From NCBI RefSeq assembly GCF_016741875.1, contig NZ_JAERRF010000032.1, forward strand, positions 1 through 64,000: 64,000 nucleotides of DNA. The letters run 5' to 3'. Of the stretch, positions 8,565 to 17,520 are shown piece by piece (positions within the stretch are counted from its first letter, which is position 1; each line of letters opens with the position of its first letter). This DNA is from Streptomyces coffeae (lineage in GTDB: Bacteria; Actinomycetota; Actinomycetes; Streptomycetales; Streptomycetaceae). The notes beneath the pieces were generated by a model. It ran no database searches. It worked only from the letters and a program-made list of their open reading frames with translations, and had not been told where the DNA came from. The position numbers were made by a program, and so were the translations under genes.

Positions 8565-8815
8565 GCTTCACACCCGCTTCCGGCGCTTGCCAAGGACAGG
8601 ACCTTCGACCGCATGCTCCAGACCGCGCGGGCGCAGGCGGACACCACAGGCGACATCGACGGGTTGGTCTCGGTCGACTCCGCCGTCGTGCTGGCCCACC
8701 AGCATGCCGCCGGGGCCCGGAAAGGGGGCTCTGCAGCCAGGCGATCGGCCGGTCCAGAGCGGACTGACCAGCAAGATCCATCTGGTTGTCCATACGCACA
8801 GGGGAGCTTCCGGCT
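8565..8815 (+). pseudogene. IS5-family transposase remnant
   Basis: Reads DRTFDRMLQTARAQAD and GLVSVDSAVVLAHQHAAGAR, which covers the first catalytic aspartate region (VSVDS followed by RAHQHAAGARK) of IS5-type DDE transposases. After one frame change it resumes as GLTSKIHLVV. Both ends are missing. It abuts the IS605 fragment, so it is debris left by successive insertions. Confidence 0.65.
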
Positions 8816-8945
8816 TGTGCCGCAGCGGAATGGCTGGACGCCAAGCCTTGCCCTCAGGGGCAACGTCAACAGGTGTGCAGGGAATAGACGCGCCGGAAAG
8901 CGGCTGATGACCGGCGAGCCGACGCGGCCGGGGAATCCGGCTGGG

Positions 8946-9938
8946 CTATTCAGGAAGCAGTTCTGCGGCGCGGTCGGCGACCTCCTGATGCAGGGCGTCG
9001 CGCACGGCCCGTACGGCGGGATGGGTGACCGCTTCCCGCCGCACGGCCAGCGTAATCGGCAGTCGGATGTCGACCTCATCGGTCAGCAGCCGCCGCAGCT
9101 GGGCCCGATGGGCGAGGAAGGCCGGCAGCACACCGATGCCGGCCCCCACGCAGGTGGCTTCGAGCTGAGCGAAGACGTTGGTGGAGGAGAACGCGGGAGT
9201 GACTCCCGGCAGGTGGCGTTCGATGTCCAGGTCGCCGACCTGGAGCATCGACTCGATGTAGAAGATCAGCGCGTGTTCCCGCAGGTCGGCGAGGGTCTCG
9301 GGGGATCCGCACCGGGCGAGGTAAGCGTCGCTGGCGTACAGCCCCAGTGCGTAGTCGGTGAGGTGCTCGGTGACCAGTCGGCTCCCCGGCGTCCTGCCGA
9401 TGGCCAGGGCGAGATCGAAGCCGGACGGGTGCAGGGTCAACTGCCGCGTCGCCGTGATGAGCTCAGTCTGCAGCCCGGGATGGCGTCGGCGTACCCGGGC
9501 CAGGGCGGGCGTGGCGAAGACGGTGCCGAAGCCGTCCGGGGCGTTCACCCGCACGGTGCCGTGAAGCGACGGCGTGTCCTGACCGGACACCGCGTCGACG
9601 ACGCGGGATAGGGCGTCCTCGATCGCGCGTGCGCTCTCCGAGACGGCCTTACCGGCGTCCGTCAGGGCCCAGCCCTCGGAGCCGCGCTCCATCAGCCGGA
9701 GGCCGAGGCTCTTCTCCAGCGCGGTGATGCGGCGGGACACGGTGGTGTGGTCCACGCCGAGCGCATCGGCCGCGGCCACCAGACGCCCCGTACGAGCGAC
9801 CGCGAGCAGGTAGCGAAGATCGTCCGCGCGGAGCCTGCGCGGATCAAGCCTGCTGTGGTCCGCCTGCGGAGGTGGGGCCGGATCCTCGGCTGGGCGGGAA
9901 TCGGGGTGCACGGAACCACCGTATCTGCATTTCTGCAC
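8946..9938 (-). CDS. LysR family transcriptional regulator
   Basis: 330 residues from the GTG at 9938; an internal GTG at 9911 would give a more typical N-terminus, since the helix-turn-helix (LAVARTGRLVAAADALGVDH then TTVSRRITALE) begins only near residue 40. The C-terminal two-lobed inducer-binding domain is complete. It is divergent from the iron alcohol dehydrogenase at 10051, and three TCTGCA repeats lie between them, so it probably controls that gene. Inducer unknown. Confidence 0.88.
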   Translation of the reverse strand: MQKCRYGGSVHPDSRPAEDPAPPPQADHSRLDPRRLRADDLRYLLAVARTGRLVAAADALGVDHTTVSRRITALEKSLGLRLMERGSEGWALTDAGKAVSESARAIEDALSRVVDAVSGQDTPSLHGTVRVNAPDGFGTVFATPALARVRRRHPGLQTELITATRQLTLHPSGFDLALAIGRTPGSRLVTEHLTDYALGLYASDAYLARCGSPETLADLREHALIFYIESMLQVGDLDIERHLPGVTPAFSSTNVFAQLEATCVGAGIGVLPAFLAHRAQLRRLLTDEVDIRLPITLAVRREAVTHPAVRAVRDALHQEVADRAAELLPE

Positions 9939-9953
9939 ATCACGTCTGCACCA
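9922..9953. promoter_or_regulatory. Repeated TCTGCA motifs in the LysR-dehydrogenase intergenic region
   Basis: TCTGCA occurs three times within about 30 bases, in the same orientation, around the divergent starts. LysR proteins usually bind several half-sites in such regions. The assignment as operator is inference. Confidence 0.35.
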
Positions 9954-10050
9954 TTGGCGATTGAACGCACAACCTCCCGGGCGTCACAGTCGAAAAGCCC
10001 CCGGCCGGAGCACCCAGCCACCCCTTCCTCCCACCGTTGAGAGGTTCTCC

Positions 10051-11211
10051 ATGGTTGCCAGTCTGTCCCTGCCACGGATCATGCACGTCGGCCGCGGAGC
10101 CGCCGACGAGTTGGGCGACGTCATCACGGGACTGGGGCTGAGCCGCCCGCTCCTTGTGACGGACGCGTTCCTGGTCGGGACGGGTGCGGCGGAACACCTG
10201 AAGGCAACGCTCCAGAAGTCCGGACTGCACCCGCACCTGTTCTCCGACACCGTGCCCGACCCGACGACCGACTCCCTGGCCTCGGGCCTGAAGGCGTTGC
10301 ACGACCACCGGGCGGACTCGGTGATCGGCTTCGGCGGCGGCAGCCCGATGGACACCGCCAAAGCCCTCGCCCTGCTCGGAGTACAGGGCGGTCGCATGCG
10401 CGACTACAAGGCCCCGCGGGTGAACCTCGGGCCCGCGCTCCCGGTGATCGCGGTCCCCACCACCGCCGGCAGCGGATCGGAAGCAACCCAGTTCACCGTC
10501 ATCACCGACAGCGCCACGGACGAGAAGATGCTCTGCACGGGCCCGGCGTTCCTGCCGCTCGCCGCCGTGATCGACGCCGAACTGACCATGTCGATGCCGC
10601 CCCGGCTGACCGCCGACACCGGCATCGACGCACTCACCCACGCCGTCGAGGCGTACGTGAGCCGTAAGGGCAACCCCTTCTCCGACAGCCTCGCCCTCAC
10701 CGCGATCGGCACCATCGGCCGCCACCTCCGCCCCGCCTACGCCGACGGCGGTGACGCCCAGGCCCGCGAGGCCCTGATGCTCGCCGCGACCCAAGCCGGC
10801 ATCGCGTTCTCCAACTCCAGCGTCGCCCTCGTGCACGGCATGAGCCGCCCGATCGGCGCCCACTTCCACATCGCCCACGGCTTGTCGAACGCCATGCTCT
10901 TCCCCGCGGTGACCGCCTTCTCGGTGCACGCGGCGCCCGGCCGGTACGCCGACTGCGCCCGCGCCCTGGGAGCCGCGACCACCGCGGACGTCGACACCGT
11001 GGCCGCCGACAAGCTGGTCGACGCACTCGACGGCCTGTGCCGCGACCTGGCCGTACCCACGCCCCGCGACTACGGAATCGATCAGGAGGCGTGGAACCGC
11101 CTGACGCCCCTCATGGCCGAGCAGGCCCTCGCATCCGGCTCACCCGCCAACAACCCCGTCGTACCCACCGCCGACGAAATCCAGGAACTCTACTCCCGGA
11201 TCTACGCCTGA
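10051..11211 (+). CDS. Iron-containing alcohol dehydrogenase
   Basis: 386 residues. The GGGSPMDTAK motif (about residues 93-102) binds NAD(P), VPTTAGSGSE follows, and the metal-binding region is seen in ADTGIDALTHAVEAY and HGMSRPIGAHFHIAHGLSNA, with the expected Asp and His ligands. Such enzymes interconvert alcohols and aldehydes, for example lactaldehyde or 1,3-propanediol. The start ATG is preceded by GAGAGG. An aldehyde dehydrogenase gene begins 25 bases downstream but is cut off, so the original pathway (alcohol to acid) is broken in this strain. Confidence 0.92.
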   Translation: MVASLSLPRIMHVGRGAADELGDVITGLGLSRPLLVTDAFLVGTGAAEHLKATLQKSGLHPHLFSDTVPDPTTDSLASGLKALHDHRADSVIGFGGGSPMDTAKALALLGVQGGRMRDYKAPRVNLGPALPVIAVPTTAGSGSEATQFTVITDSATDEKMLCTGPAFLPLAAVIDAELTMSMPPRLTADTGIDALTHAVEAYVSRKGNPFSDSLALTAIGTIGRHLRPAYADGGDAQAREALMLAATQAGIAFSNSSVALVHGMSRPIGAHFHIAHGLSNAMLFPAVTAFSVHAAPGRYADCARALGAATTADVDTVAADKLVDALDGLCRDLAVPTPRDYGIDQEAWNRLTPLMAEQALASGSPANNPVVPTADEIQELYSRIYA

Positions 11212-11236
11212 TTCCCCGCCGCCTCAAGGAGCCGCG

Positions 11237-11345
11237 ATGACCACGACAGCAAACGCCCCCGCACACATCGACCACTACATCGGCGGCCGCCTCGACGACC
11301 GCGGCGCCACGCACCGCAGTGAGGTGTACGACCCCGCCATCGGTG
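11237..11345 (+). pseudogene. Aldehyde dehydrogenase, N-terminal stub
   Basis: ATG with CAAGGAG upstream, then HIDHYIGGRL and EVYDPAIG, the usual opening of NAD-dependent aldehyde (or methylmalonate-semialdehyde type) dehydrogenases. After about 36 residues the similarity stops and minus-strand IS630 sequence begins. A full enzyme would be about 490 residues, so this one is dead. Confidence 0.7.
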
Positions 11346-11349
11346 GTCA

Positions 11350-11505
11350 CCACGGCGGCGACCTGCTCATCGGTAACCGTCCTGGGCCGCCGGACCGCGC
11401 CATGTCACGCAGGCCTGCGATGAGGTGCTCGGCGAACCGCGCCCGCCAGCGGCCCACTGCATGCGGTGTCGAACCGAGCTGAGCGGCCACGCCCTTGTTC
11501 GTCGC
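11350..11505 (-). pseudogene. IS630-family transposase HTH remnant
   Basis: Reading leftward: ATNKGVAAQLGSTPHAVGRW, RARFAEHLIAGLRD and SGGPGR. This is the N-terminal helix-turn-helix of IS630 transposases, where VGRWR(x)RF and GL-D-PR-G are conserved. The DDE part is missing. Its position right at the break in the aldehyde dehydrogenase suggests that the insertion caused the truncation. Confidence 0.6.
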
Positions 11506-11738
11506 CGAATTCCTGACTCAGAAGACCAAGGGTTGTCCCGCAACTGATCTTGGCATGAAGGTGGTTGGTCAGGGCTGGATCCTGGGGACCACTGAGGCGC
11601 CCCGCCGCCACGGTCACGTCGTTCTCGTGGACTGTCCCGGTTTGAGACTTGGTGTCCAAGGTGGCCCAGGGCGCGACGGGTGGCGGGCGGATCCGCCTGG
11701 GGAAATGAACGGCAGAGTCAGCCTGCTACGGTGCGCCG

Positions 11739-12173
11739 ATGTCAGCGATCAAGAAGTTCCAAGTCACCTTTGACTGCGCAGAACCTGAGCGCCTCGCTCG
11801 TTTCTGGTGCGAGGTGTTGGGGTACGTCATACCGCCGCCACCGGAGGGGTTCACCACCTGGGACGATTTCAACCGCACCCTGCCTCCTGAGAAGCAGGGT
11901 TCATGGTTCGCCTGCAGTGATCCCTCAGGCGTGGGCCCGCGCCTGTACTTCCAGCGCGTTCCCGAAGGCAAGATCGTCAAGAATCGGGTGCATCTCGACG
12001 TCCGGGCCGGCACCGGGCTCGTGGGGGACGAGCGCCTCGCCACGCTCGAAGCCGAGTGCGCACGACTGGTCGCGCTCGGTGCGACCCACGTGCGAACACT
12101 GTATGCCGATGAGGAAAACGAGTCGTGCATCCCGATGCTGGACATCGAGGGCAACGAGTTCTGTATCGACTGA
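11739..12173 (+). CDS. VOC family protein
   Basis: 144 residues starting MSAIKKFQVTFDCAEPERLA, with FWCEVLGYVIPPP, RVHLDVRAG and a C-terminal LDIEGNEFCI; these are the two modules of glyoxalase-like dioxygenase-fold proteins in the CFP32/VOC group common in Streptomyces. It stands alone between transposase remnants, and its substrate is unknown. Confidence 0.85.
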   Translation: MSAIKKFQVTFDCAEPERLARFWCEVLGYVIPPPPEGFTTWDDFNRTLPPEKQGSWFACSDPSGVGPRLYFQRVPEGKIVKNRVHLDVRAGTGLVGDERLATLEAECARLVALGATHVRTLYADEENESCIPMLDIEGNEFCID

Positions 12174-12242
12174 GCACTCTCCGAGCCGGGGAGGTGGGAA
12201 GCCGCCTCCCTTGGGCCTCTCTGGTCTCGTATAGGGAGGGAG

Positions 12243-12575
12243 TTACCCCGTGAGGGCGAGGTTGTGCAGTCGGGCGATACCGAGCATGGCGGTGTGAACG
12301 CCGTCGCCTTTCAGGCGGCAGTCACGAAGGATCTTCCAGGTCTTCATCCGGGCGAAGGCGTGCTCGACGCGGGCGCGGACCTGCTTGTGGGACCGGTTGT
12401 GTTCCTCTTTCCAGTCCGGGAGTTCTTCGCCCTTGCGGCGACGGTGCGGAATGACCAGTCCGGTGCCCTGATAGCCGCCGTCGGCGATGGTCAATGTGTT
12501 GCCGACGGCGGCCTTGGCGCCGGACTCTTCCCAGCCGCGGGAGTCGTGCCGGTTGCCCGGCACGGTCGAGTCGAG
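12243..12575 (-). pseudogene. IS5-family (DDE_Tnp_4) transposase, C-terminal part
   Basis: Reading leftward: PGNRHDSRGWEESGAK, NTLTIADGGYQGTGLVIPHR, EEHNRSHKQVRARVEHAFAR, MKTWKILRDCR and AMLGIARLHNLALTG. The DGGY and the RARVEHAFARMKxW motif with its glutamate are the second and third catalytic regions. The N-terminal half is absent, replaced by the repeat that begins near 12567. Confidence 0.85.
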
Positions 12576-12735
12576 AACTTCAGGCGACTGCGATCTCAGC
12601 CAGCGCGGTAACAGGCGCGCGCCGTGTCCAACATCCATGGACGGACCATGCCAGCAGCCACCGACAACGGGCCCGAGCCCCTTTGGCAAGACCAAGTGCT
12701 CGGCCACGACGCATGCACCACCACAGGCCCACCGG
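12567..12735. repeat. Dispersed repeat, copy A
   Basis: From ACTTCAGGCGACTGCGATCT through GGACGGACCATGCCAGCAGC to GACGCATGC this stretch is almost identical to 14434-14605. Copy A abuts an IS5 transposase; copy B abuts a helicase remnant. One frame opens MPAATDNGPEP in both copies. I do not recognise the element. Confidence 0.8.
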
Positions 12736-12835
12736 CTCCTTCAGCCACCCCCCCAGCCTCACCAGACAGCACCACCACCAGCAGCAGCAACGGCCAACAA
12801 TCCGTCTCGCCGAACCCCGCACATAGGGGGAAGCC

Positions 12836-12880
12836 CTGACGGGCAGCGCTGGCTCATCGCCTCGAACGGGGCTCGCCGCT
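12836..12880 (+). repeat. Copy A' of a recurring coding module (PDGQRWLIAS)
   Basis: Encodes PDGQRWLIASNG, shared with the modules at 14642 and 16555. This is the most degraded of three copies. Confidence 0.6.
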
Positions 12881-12962
12881 CAGCAATGGCCAGCCACCGC
12901 CGCAGGCGAGTCGTGATCGCAGGCGTACCGTGGATGGCGCGGCGCCTGAAGGGAGGCCATGA

Positions 12963-13193
12963 GTGAGCACAAAAGATCTCCCCGCCCCGGCCAGCAGATT
13001 GACCGCAGGCGACGACGAGCTCGACCACATCTACTGCTGCGACCCCAACCGCGGCCTCTGCGGCGCCGATCTTTCCGACGTCACCGACATCGTGGGCGAC
13101 TGGGACGACGAAAACGATCCTTGCATCGTGTGCGCCGACCTCGAGCGGGTCGGCGCGCGATGCTGCCCCACCTGCACCAAATCACGCAGGTGA
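12963..13193 (+). CDS. Small cysteine-rich hypothetical protein
   Basis: 76 residues from GTG with GGGAGG seven bases upstream. It contains HIYCCDPNRGLCGADL, then CIVCADLE and a C-terminal CCPTC, which gives three Cys pairs that could bind zinc. Proteins of this kind recur in Streptomyces phage and integrative-element gene sets, but I know no function. The base composition is typical of the host and the frame is intact. Confidence 0.65.
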   Translation: MSTKDLPAPASRLTAGDDELDHIYCCDPNRGLCGADLSDVTDIVGDWDDENDPCIVCADLERVGARCCPTCTKSRR

Positions 13194-13404
13194 TCACGCA
13201 CGGGCGCACCCGCGCGTGCCAGTGTGCCCCGGCCTCCCGCCTGCCGAGCGGGCGTACCGCTGTGCGGTTGTGCGGCGTAGTGGAAACCGAGCGAGCCTCT
13301 CGGTTCGCAGTCGAACGGGAACCCTCGCAAGGGTCCCGCGGGTTCGAGAGGTAGCTGACCGAAACCGGGCACGCGGAGCCGCCTGAGCTGGCAGCCTGTA
13401 CGGC

Positions 13405-13647
13405 GTGTACTCGCTCCGTTACCCGCCTCACGTAGAGGCCGTCTGGGACTCCCGCCCCGGCGACGCCAGGGTCGAATTCGACCGCGCACTCGCCGCCGTG
13501 TGCGAAGACCCTTTCGCGACCACCACGCCCCACCAGGCCGACGGCGACATCAAGCGGCTCCTCATCCTCGACCACACGCGAGCTGTACTGGTCGTCTTCA
13601 AACAGCCGCAGCGGGTACGCATCCTCGACCTGAAGTACCTCCGGTGA
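13405..13647 (+). CDS. RelE/ParE-like toxin family protein
   Basis: 80 residues from GTG. The chain reads SLRYPPHVEAVWDSRPGDAR, then EFDRALAAVCEDPF, LLILDHTRAVLVVF and a C-terminal RVRILDLKYL; the short beta-alpha-alpha-beta-beta-beta layout with a basic last strand resembles the RelE/ParE fold of mRNA interferases and gyrase toxins. No adjacent antitoxin gene is evident, so the toxin role is uncertain; some such orphan proteins act in other ways. A strong terminator follows eight bases after the stop. Confidence 0.6.
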   Translation: MYSLRYPPHVEAVWDSRPGDARVEFDRALAAVCEDPFATTTPHQADGDIKRLLILDHTRAVLVVFKQPQRVRILDLKYLR

Positions 13648-13654
13648 GCGAACT

Positions 13655-13682
13655 AGCCCCCGACCTGCCGTGGTCGGGGGCT
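13655..13682 (+). terminator. Terminator after the RelE-like gene
   Basis: Perfect 11-base stem AGCCCCCGACC/GGTCGGGGGCT with a six-base loop. No long T tract follows, as is common in Streptomyces. Confidence 0.75.
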
Positions 13683-13729
13683 TCAGCGTCATCTCAAGGC
13701 TCTTCACCGTCGGCAACTCCGGCGGCGCG

Positions 13730-14432
13730 TCAAGCGTCACCGCCGGGGACCCGGTACGTGAAGCGGCAAGGCCGAAGATCTTCCTCCGCTGGCTCCCAGT
13801 TCCGTAGATGCCTCACTTCTCCGCCGCTCGCCTTGTACGGGTCGATACGCGTATCGACCGCGATGTCGCTGACGACGTACAGGTCCACGGTGTTGGCCGG
13901 GTTGCGGGCATGCTCAACCTCGTTGATGGTCAGCTCCACGCTCGTGGGCGCGCCGGTCGTGCCCTTCACCTCCACATGCCGTTCCTCGCCCTTGCGGGTG
14001 CGGCGCAGGTCATACGGCATAACGCTCCACTGTCCAGCCCTGCGCTTGATAGTGGGCGACCGCCATGTCCTCCGCGTGCAGCTCGATCGCCTTGCGCTTC
14101 TTCGGGTCGGAGATGAAGCCGACGCCCCGCTTGGTCGCGCGGGCATCCGCCGCCTTGTGCTGGCTTGGCGGCACCTCGCCCAACTTGACCCGAGGGAAGG
14201 CGGCAGCCAGTGCTCGGGCGTCCTCTGTGGTCGCAGCGAGCCTGCGAAGAGGCGCGTAGGAGTGAGCTTCGTCAACCACCACTAGGTGAGGCAGGCGAGC
14301 CTCGAGGCATAACCGTCTAGCGATCAGTCCCGCCGCCACTGTCTTACCAATCCCGACGCGGAACTGCTCAACGAGCACAACGGTCGTTCCCCACGGCCGA
14401 AGCGACTGCGCCAACCCTCCACACCACCCGCC
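13730..14432 (-). pseudogene. Remnant of a helicase-DUF3883 protein (defence-associated type)
   Basis: Reading leftward: a motif-I P-loop GIGKTVAAGLIARRL, then only about 20 residues later a motif-II LVVVDEAHSYAPLRR, then KRKAIELHAEDMAVAHYQAQ and, after a frame change, YDLRRTRKGEERHVEVKGTT, NEVEHARNPANTVDLYVVSD. The last part is a DUF3883 domain, a module often at the C-terminus of helicases and nucleases in restriction and other phage-defence loci. The spacing between motifs I and II is far too short for a working helicase, and the frame is broken near 14010, so this is a deleted, dead gene. Confidence 0.7.
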
Positions 14433-14433
14433 C

Positions 14434-14605
14434 GAGTCGAAAACTTCAGGCGACTGCGATCTCAGCCAGCGGGGTAACAGGCGCGCACCGTATCCAACAT
14501 CCATGGACGGACCATGCCAGCAGCCACCGACAACGGGCCCGAGCCCCCTGGCATGACCAAGCGCTCGGCCGTGACGCATGCGTCACCGCAGCTCCACCGG
14601 CACCT
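14434..14605. repeat. Dispersed repeat, copy B
   Basis: Nearly identical to copy A at 12567-12735 (same start, CGAGTCGA then ACTTCAGGCGACTGCGATCT). The flank on the left is different in the two copies, which defines the repeat border. Confidence 0.8.
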
Positions 14606-14641
14606 GCCCAGCCGTCCCCAGCCTCACCACCATGCGGGGGG

Positions 14642-14730
14642 GTACTCCTCGAACTCCACATCCCGCTACCAGTAAAGATCGTCCCGGACGGGCAGCGCTG
14701 GCTCATCGCCTCGGACGGGCGCGCCGTCAA
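14642..14730 (+). repeat. Copy B' of the recurring coding module (LPVKIVPDGQRWLIAS)
   Basis: Encodes LLELHIPLPVKIVPDGQRWL then IASDGRAV. The same protein segment occurs at 16555 and in part at 12836. The frame here is not joined to a start codon. Confidence 0.7.
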
Positions 14731-14752
14731 CTGGGGCAGACGACTTGATAGC

Positions 14753-16286
14753 TCAACGCTTCCGGACGATGCTGGTGAGGCTGAGGATGAAGAAGACACC
14801 GAGAGCCCAGATGGCGACGCCAAGAATTCGACCCAGCACCTGGAACCCGGGGTGAACCGAGCAGCCGTTCTGCACAGAATTTTCGAACAGCGGGAGAGCG
14901 TAGTTCAGGCCGACAGCGATTTCGGCTAGTGTCCCGCAGCTCTTGCTCGAACTGGCATATGCGGCACCCTCCCAGAAAATGCTTACGCTTGGGATGATGC
15001 AAAGTACGGCAATGGGTATCAGGGAATACCAAAGCAATCTATGAGGTTTATAGCCGTACTTGCCCGCGACATTAGTGATCTTCTGCCATCGCAGTGCCCA
15101 GCCACTCAGGCCTATCTCGCCTTTTCGGTCAATTTCATCGTCGCCTCTGGCGAGGAGGATTTCACGAGCATCCACCTCGCGGCCGGCTGTCTGGTACGCT
15201 TCGGCGAGTTGCTGATACGGCTGGGCGGAATATTTAGGGGTTTTATCCTTGTCCCTTAGCCTACCCCTCCAATCCTTTCGATTCATGCCGTCTGGCGTTC
15301 CAGCGTAGGTCAGCCCTGCTAGATTCGCTTCTCCTCCAGGGTCTTCCAAAGTCAAGGTGCCGCCGACCCTAAGGTCGCTCGCATTCAATACGAGGCCGCC
15401 GGTTCGATTGATAAGCGTGAAACTCGAGCAGTCCAACGGGCCGGTGATGTTTCCTTCGTTGAGGTTGACAGTGCCGTCGTTTCCAGAACCTTCCGCTTCG
15501 AATCCCTTCCGAATAAACACGTGGCCGTTTACGTGTATGCAGTCGGCGTTGAGCGCTGGTCCGGCATGGCTGCGCAGTATGGCGCCGTCGCATTCGAGTC
15601 CGCCCACAAGAGCCCCACGCAGGGATACGGAATTTTGTTCACTGTGTCCTTCTTCGCGAGGGTGAGGCTTGTAGTCTTTCAGTAGGACGCTTCCTTCGAC
15701 CCACACGCCGTCTGCCTGGAGGGCGGGGCCCGAGCCGTTGTCGAACTGCGCGGCGCAACAGGACGCTCTGGCCGCATCGAAGTCCATCAGCATGCAACGC
15801 TGGCCCGATACCGTCGTTCGTAAGCTTCGCTCCATAGCACTCCAGCTTGTAGATCTGGGCGTTGCAGAGATCGACCGCACTGTCGGAGGAGTGAACTTCA
15901 ACGCGAGACTGGAAGAGGTCCACTTTGTGCGCCATCAACTGATTGGCGTCTATGCAACCGGCCACCTCGCAGTCTTTAACAACGAGGTCACGAACGCGAG
16001 CGTCACGTGCAAGCAAACCTTGGGGGAGTTCGCAGTCGGACAGCTCGATTACCGAATCGTCTAGCGGAAGGTGGGCGAGGTCGAGCCGACCTTCGATCTG
16101 CGCACCACTTAGTCGCACAACGACAGGGCCAGCGTCCGGCCGTCCTGCTGTCAAACGGCCGATGATGTTGCGGAGCACTTGCGCGCGGACGACGGGTCTC
16201 CTGCCCTGCCTCCTCGGGAGGTCGAGCTGCTCTCCTCGCTTCGCCTTGTGAAGCAGCCGTCTCTCGTCATAATTCATTCGGATCAT
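14753..16286 (-). pseudogene. Membrane-anchored beta-helix protein, frameshifted
   Basis: Starting at MIRMNYDERRLL, the chain contains repeating segments such as VVVRLSGAQIEGRLDLAHLP, GPALHADGL, GPALQADGVWVEGSVLL, AGPALNADCIHVNGHVFI and GGLVLNASDLRVGGTLTL, a right-handed beta-helix pattern with about 20-residue turns. The C-terminal third has three hydrophobic segments (YSLIPIAVLCIIPSV, then near GLNYALPLF, then VLGVAIWALGVFFILSLTS). Streptomyces homologues of this kind are often labelled membrane-associated oxidoreductase without biochemical proof. The reading frame shifts near 15,760 between two of the repeats, so no full protein can be made unless this is a sequencing error. Confidence 0.7.
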
Positions 16287-16554
16287 TACTCCAGTACAGC
16301 CCCACACTTGCGGCTACACATCCCCTAAATGGGGGTGCCAGGGTTAGCGCCCCTTGAAGCGTCGCTGCGGGGCGTCGCGCTGCCGACCACCACGACGGGC
16401 TCGTGGCCAGCCCCCTGCACGTGGGGCTAAGCGAGCCCGGCAGCGCCAGTTGCAGCGCCCACCACCCCACCGGCAGCAACGACCGACCCACCCGCCCCTG
16501 CGCCGAGACTGCGTCCGGCTACAAGACCGGTACGCAACCGGCAATGGGCACTGG
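16287..16554. other. unassigned stretch
   Basis: No frame with start, ribosome binding site and recognisable product. It leads into the coding module at 16555 in the frame RRDCVRLQDRYATGNGHW, so part of a degraded gene may lie here. Confidence 0.35.
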
Positions 16555-16640
16555 GCGCTCCTCGAACCCCGCATCCCACTACCAGTGAAGATCGTCCCGG
16601 ACGGGCAGCGCTTGTTCATCGCTGGAGACGGCCGAGCCAT
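16555..16640 (+). repeat. Copy C' of the recurring coding module
   Basis: Encodes ALLEPRIPLPVKIVPDGQRL then FIAGDGRAIK. This is the third copy of the segment seen at 14642 and 12836, and the one with the longest open frame upstream. Family unknown. Confidence 0.65.
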
Positions 16641-16846
16641 CAAGTCGGGCACAGGGCTCCCGCCAGACCCGAACCGCCGCATCCGGCGCGCCCTCGTCTG
16701 CCCAGCCCGGCCACGACCCTGCAGCCTGCCGCCGGTACGTAGTTGAATCGGAGAACCGCGGCAGGAAGTAGCTGGCGTGCAGGCCACAAAGCCCAGCGCT
16801 ACGGTAGGTGAGTGAGACTCGGGGGTTCCAAAACCGGGAGCTACCC

Positions 16847-17230
16847 ATGGCGTACACCGACATAGACATCCTGCAAGAAGAAGCCGACCAGTCCCGAATT
16901 CTCCGTTCAACTGTCGACTACACCATCGGAGCCCAAAGCATCCAGGCCACCAGCGAGGCGTACCGCCACGCCTGGAGCCGGCGAACGAATGGCCTGCAGA
17001 TCTTCACGCTGACCGGCTGGCCCGCGATGCGGCCCGACTCCAAGGTGTGGATGACCGTCACAGAAGCAAAAGTGCTCGGCGACGCCACCGCCGGAGCCCA
17101 CCTCGGAGACGCCGTCTTCACGATCCACAACATCGTTCCCCAGAGTGGGCAGATCCAATTCCGCGCCAATATCGCGTTCGGTCAACCCCTTCCGGTCATC
17201 ACAGACTTCTGGGTCATCCACTTCACCTGA
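16847..17230 (+). CDS. Hypothetical protein, 127 residues
   Basis: ATG with CCGGGAG six bases upstream. The sequence begins MAYTDIDILQEEADQ and ends in a beta-rich half (VWMTVTEAKVLGDA, DAVFTIHNIVPQSGQIQF, PVITDFWVIHFT). No family recognised; the alternation of hydrophobic strands suggests a small beta-sandwich. Complete frame and a strong terminator 64 bases after the stop argue that it is a real single-gene unit. Confidence 0.6.
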   Translation: MAYTDIDILQEEADQSRILRSTVDYTIGAQSIQATSEAYRHAWSRRTNGLQIFTLTGWPAMRPDSKVWMTVTEAKVLGDATAGAHLGDAVFTIHNIVPQSGQIQFRANIAFGQPLPVITDFWVIHFT

Positions 17231-17293
17231 CGCGACACAGAAACGGCGGGCGGAACGGAGCAGGCCGTAAGCCGCCGAACCCGCCAACGCGAA

Positions 17294-17317
17294 CGCCCCC
17301 ACCCGACGGTGGGGGCG
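17294..17317 (+). terminator. Terminator after the 127-residue gene
   Basis: Perfect ten-base stem CGCCCCCACC/GGTGGGGGCG with a CGAC tetraloop. Confidence 0.8.
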
Positions 17318-17520
17318 CTCCTCCGCGGCTCTACTGGGAGTCTCCCCACGTAGATCAGGCTGTGCCCACGTACCCGTCCCGGCCGGCGTGCTCGTCGAGT
17401 TCGGACTGCCAGCCCTCAGGCCGCTACACGAGCGGACCGAGCGGCTGCGCTCACCAAGGCCAACGTCACGAAGGCCGCCCTCGGCGCATACGCGCATGAG
17501 CGCCAGATTCCCGTCGGTTT

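Noticed and set aside
13405..13647. A toxin-antitoxin pair formed by the 76-residue cysteine-rich protein and the RelE-like protein
   Set aside because: They are 211 bases apart and the first protein has no antitoxin DNA-binding motif, so I list them as separate genes.
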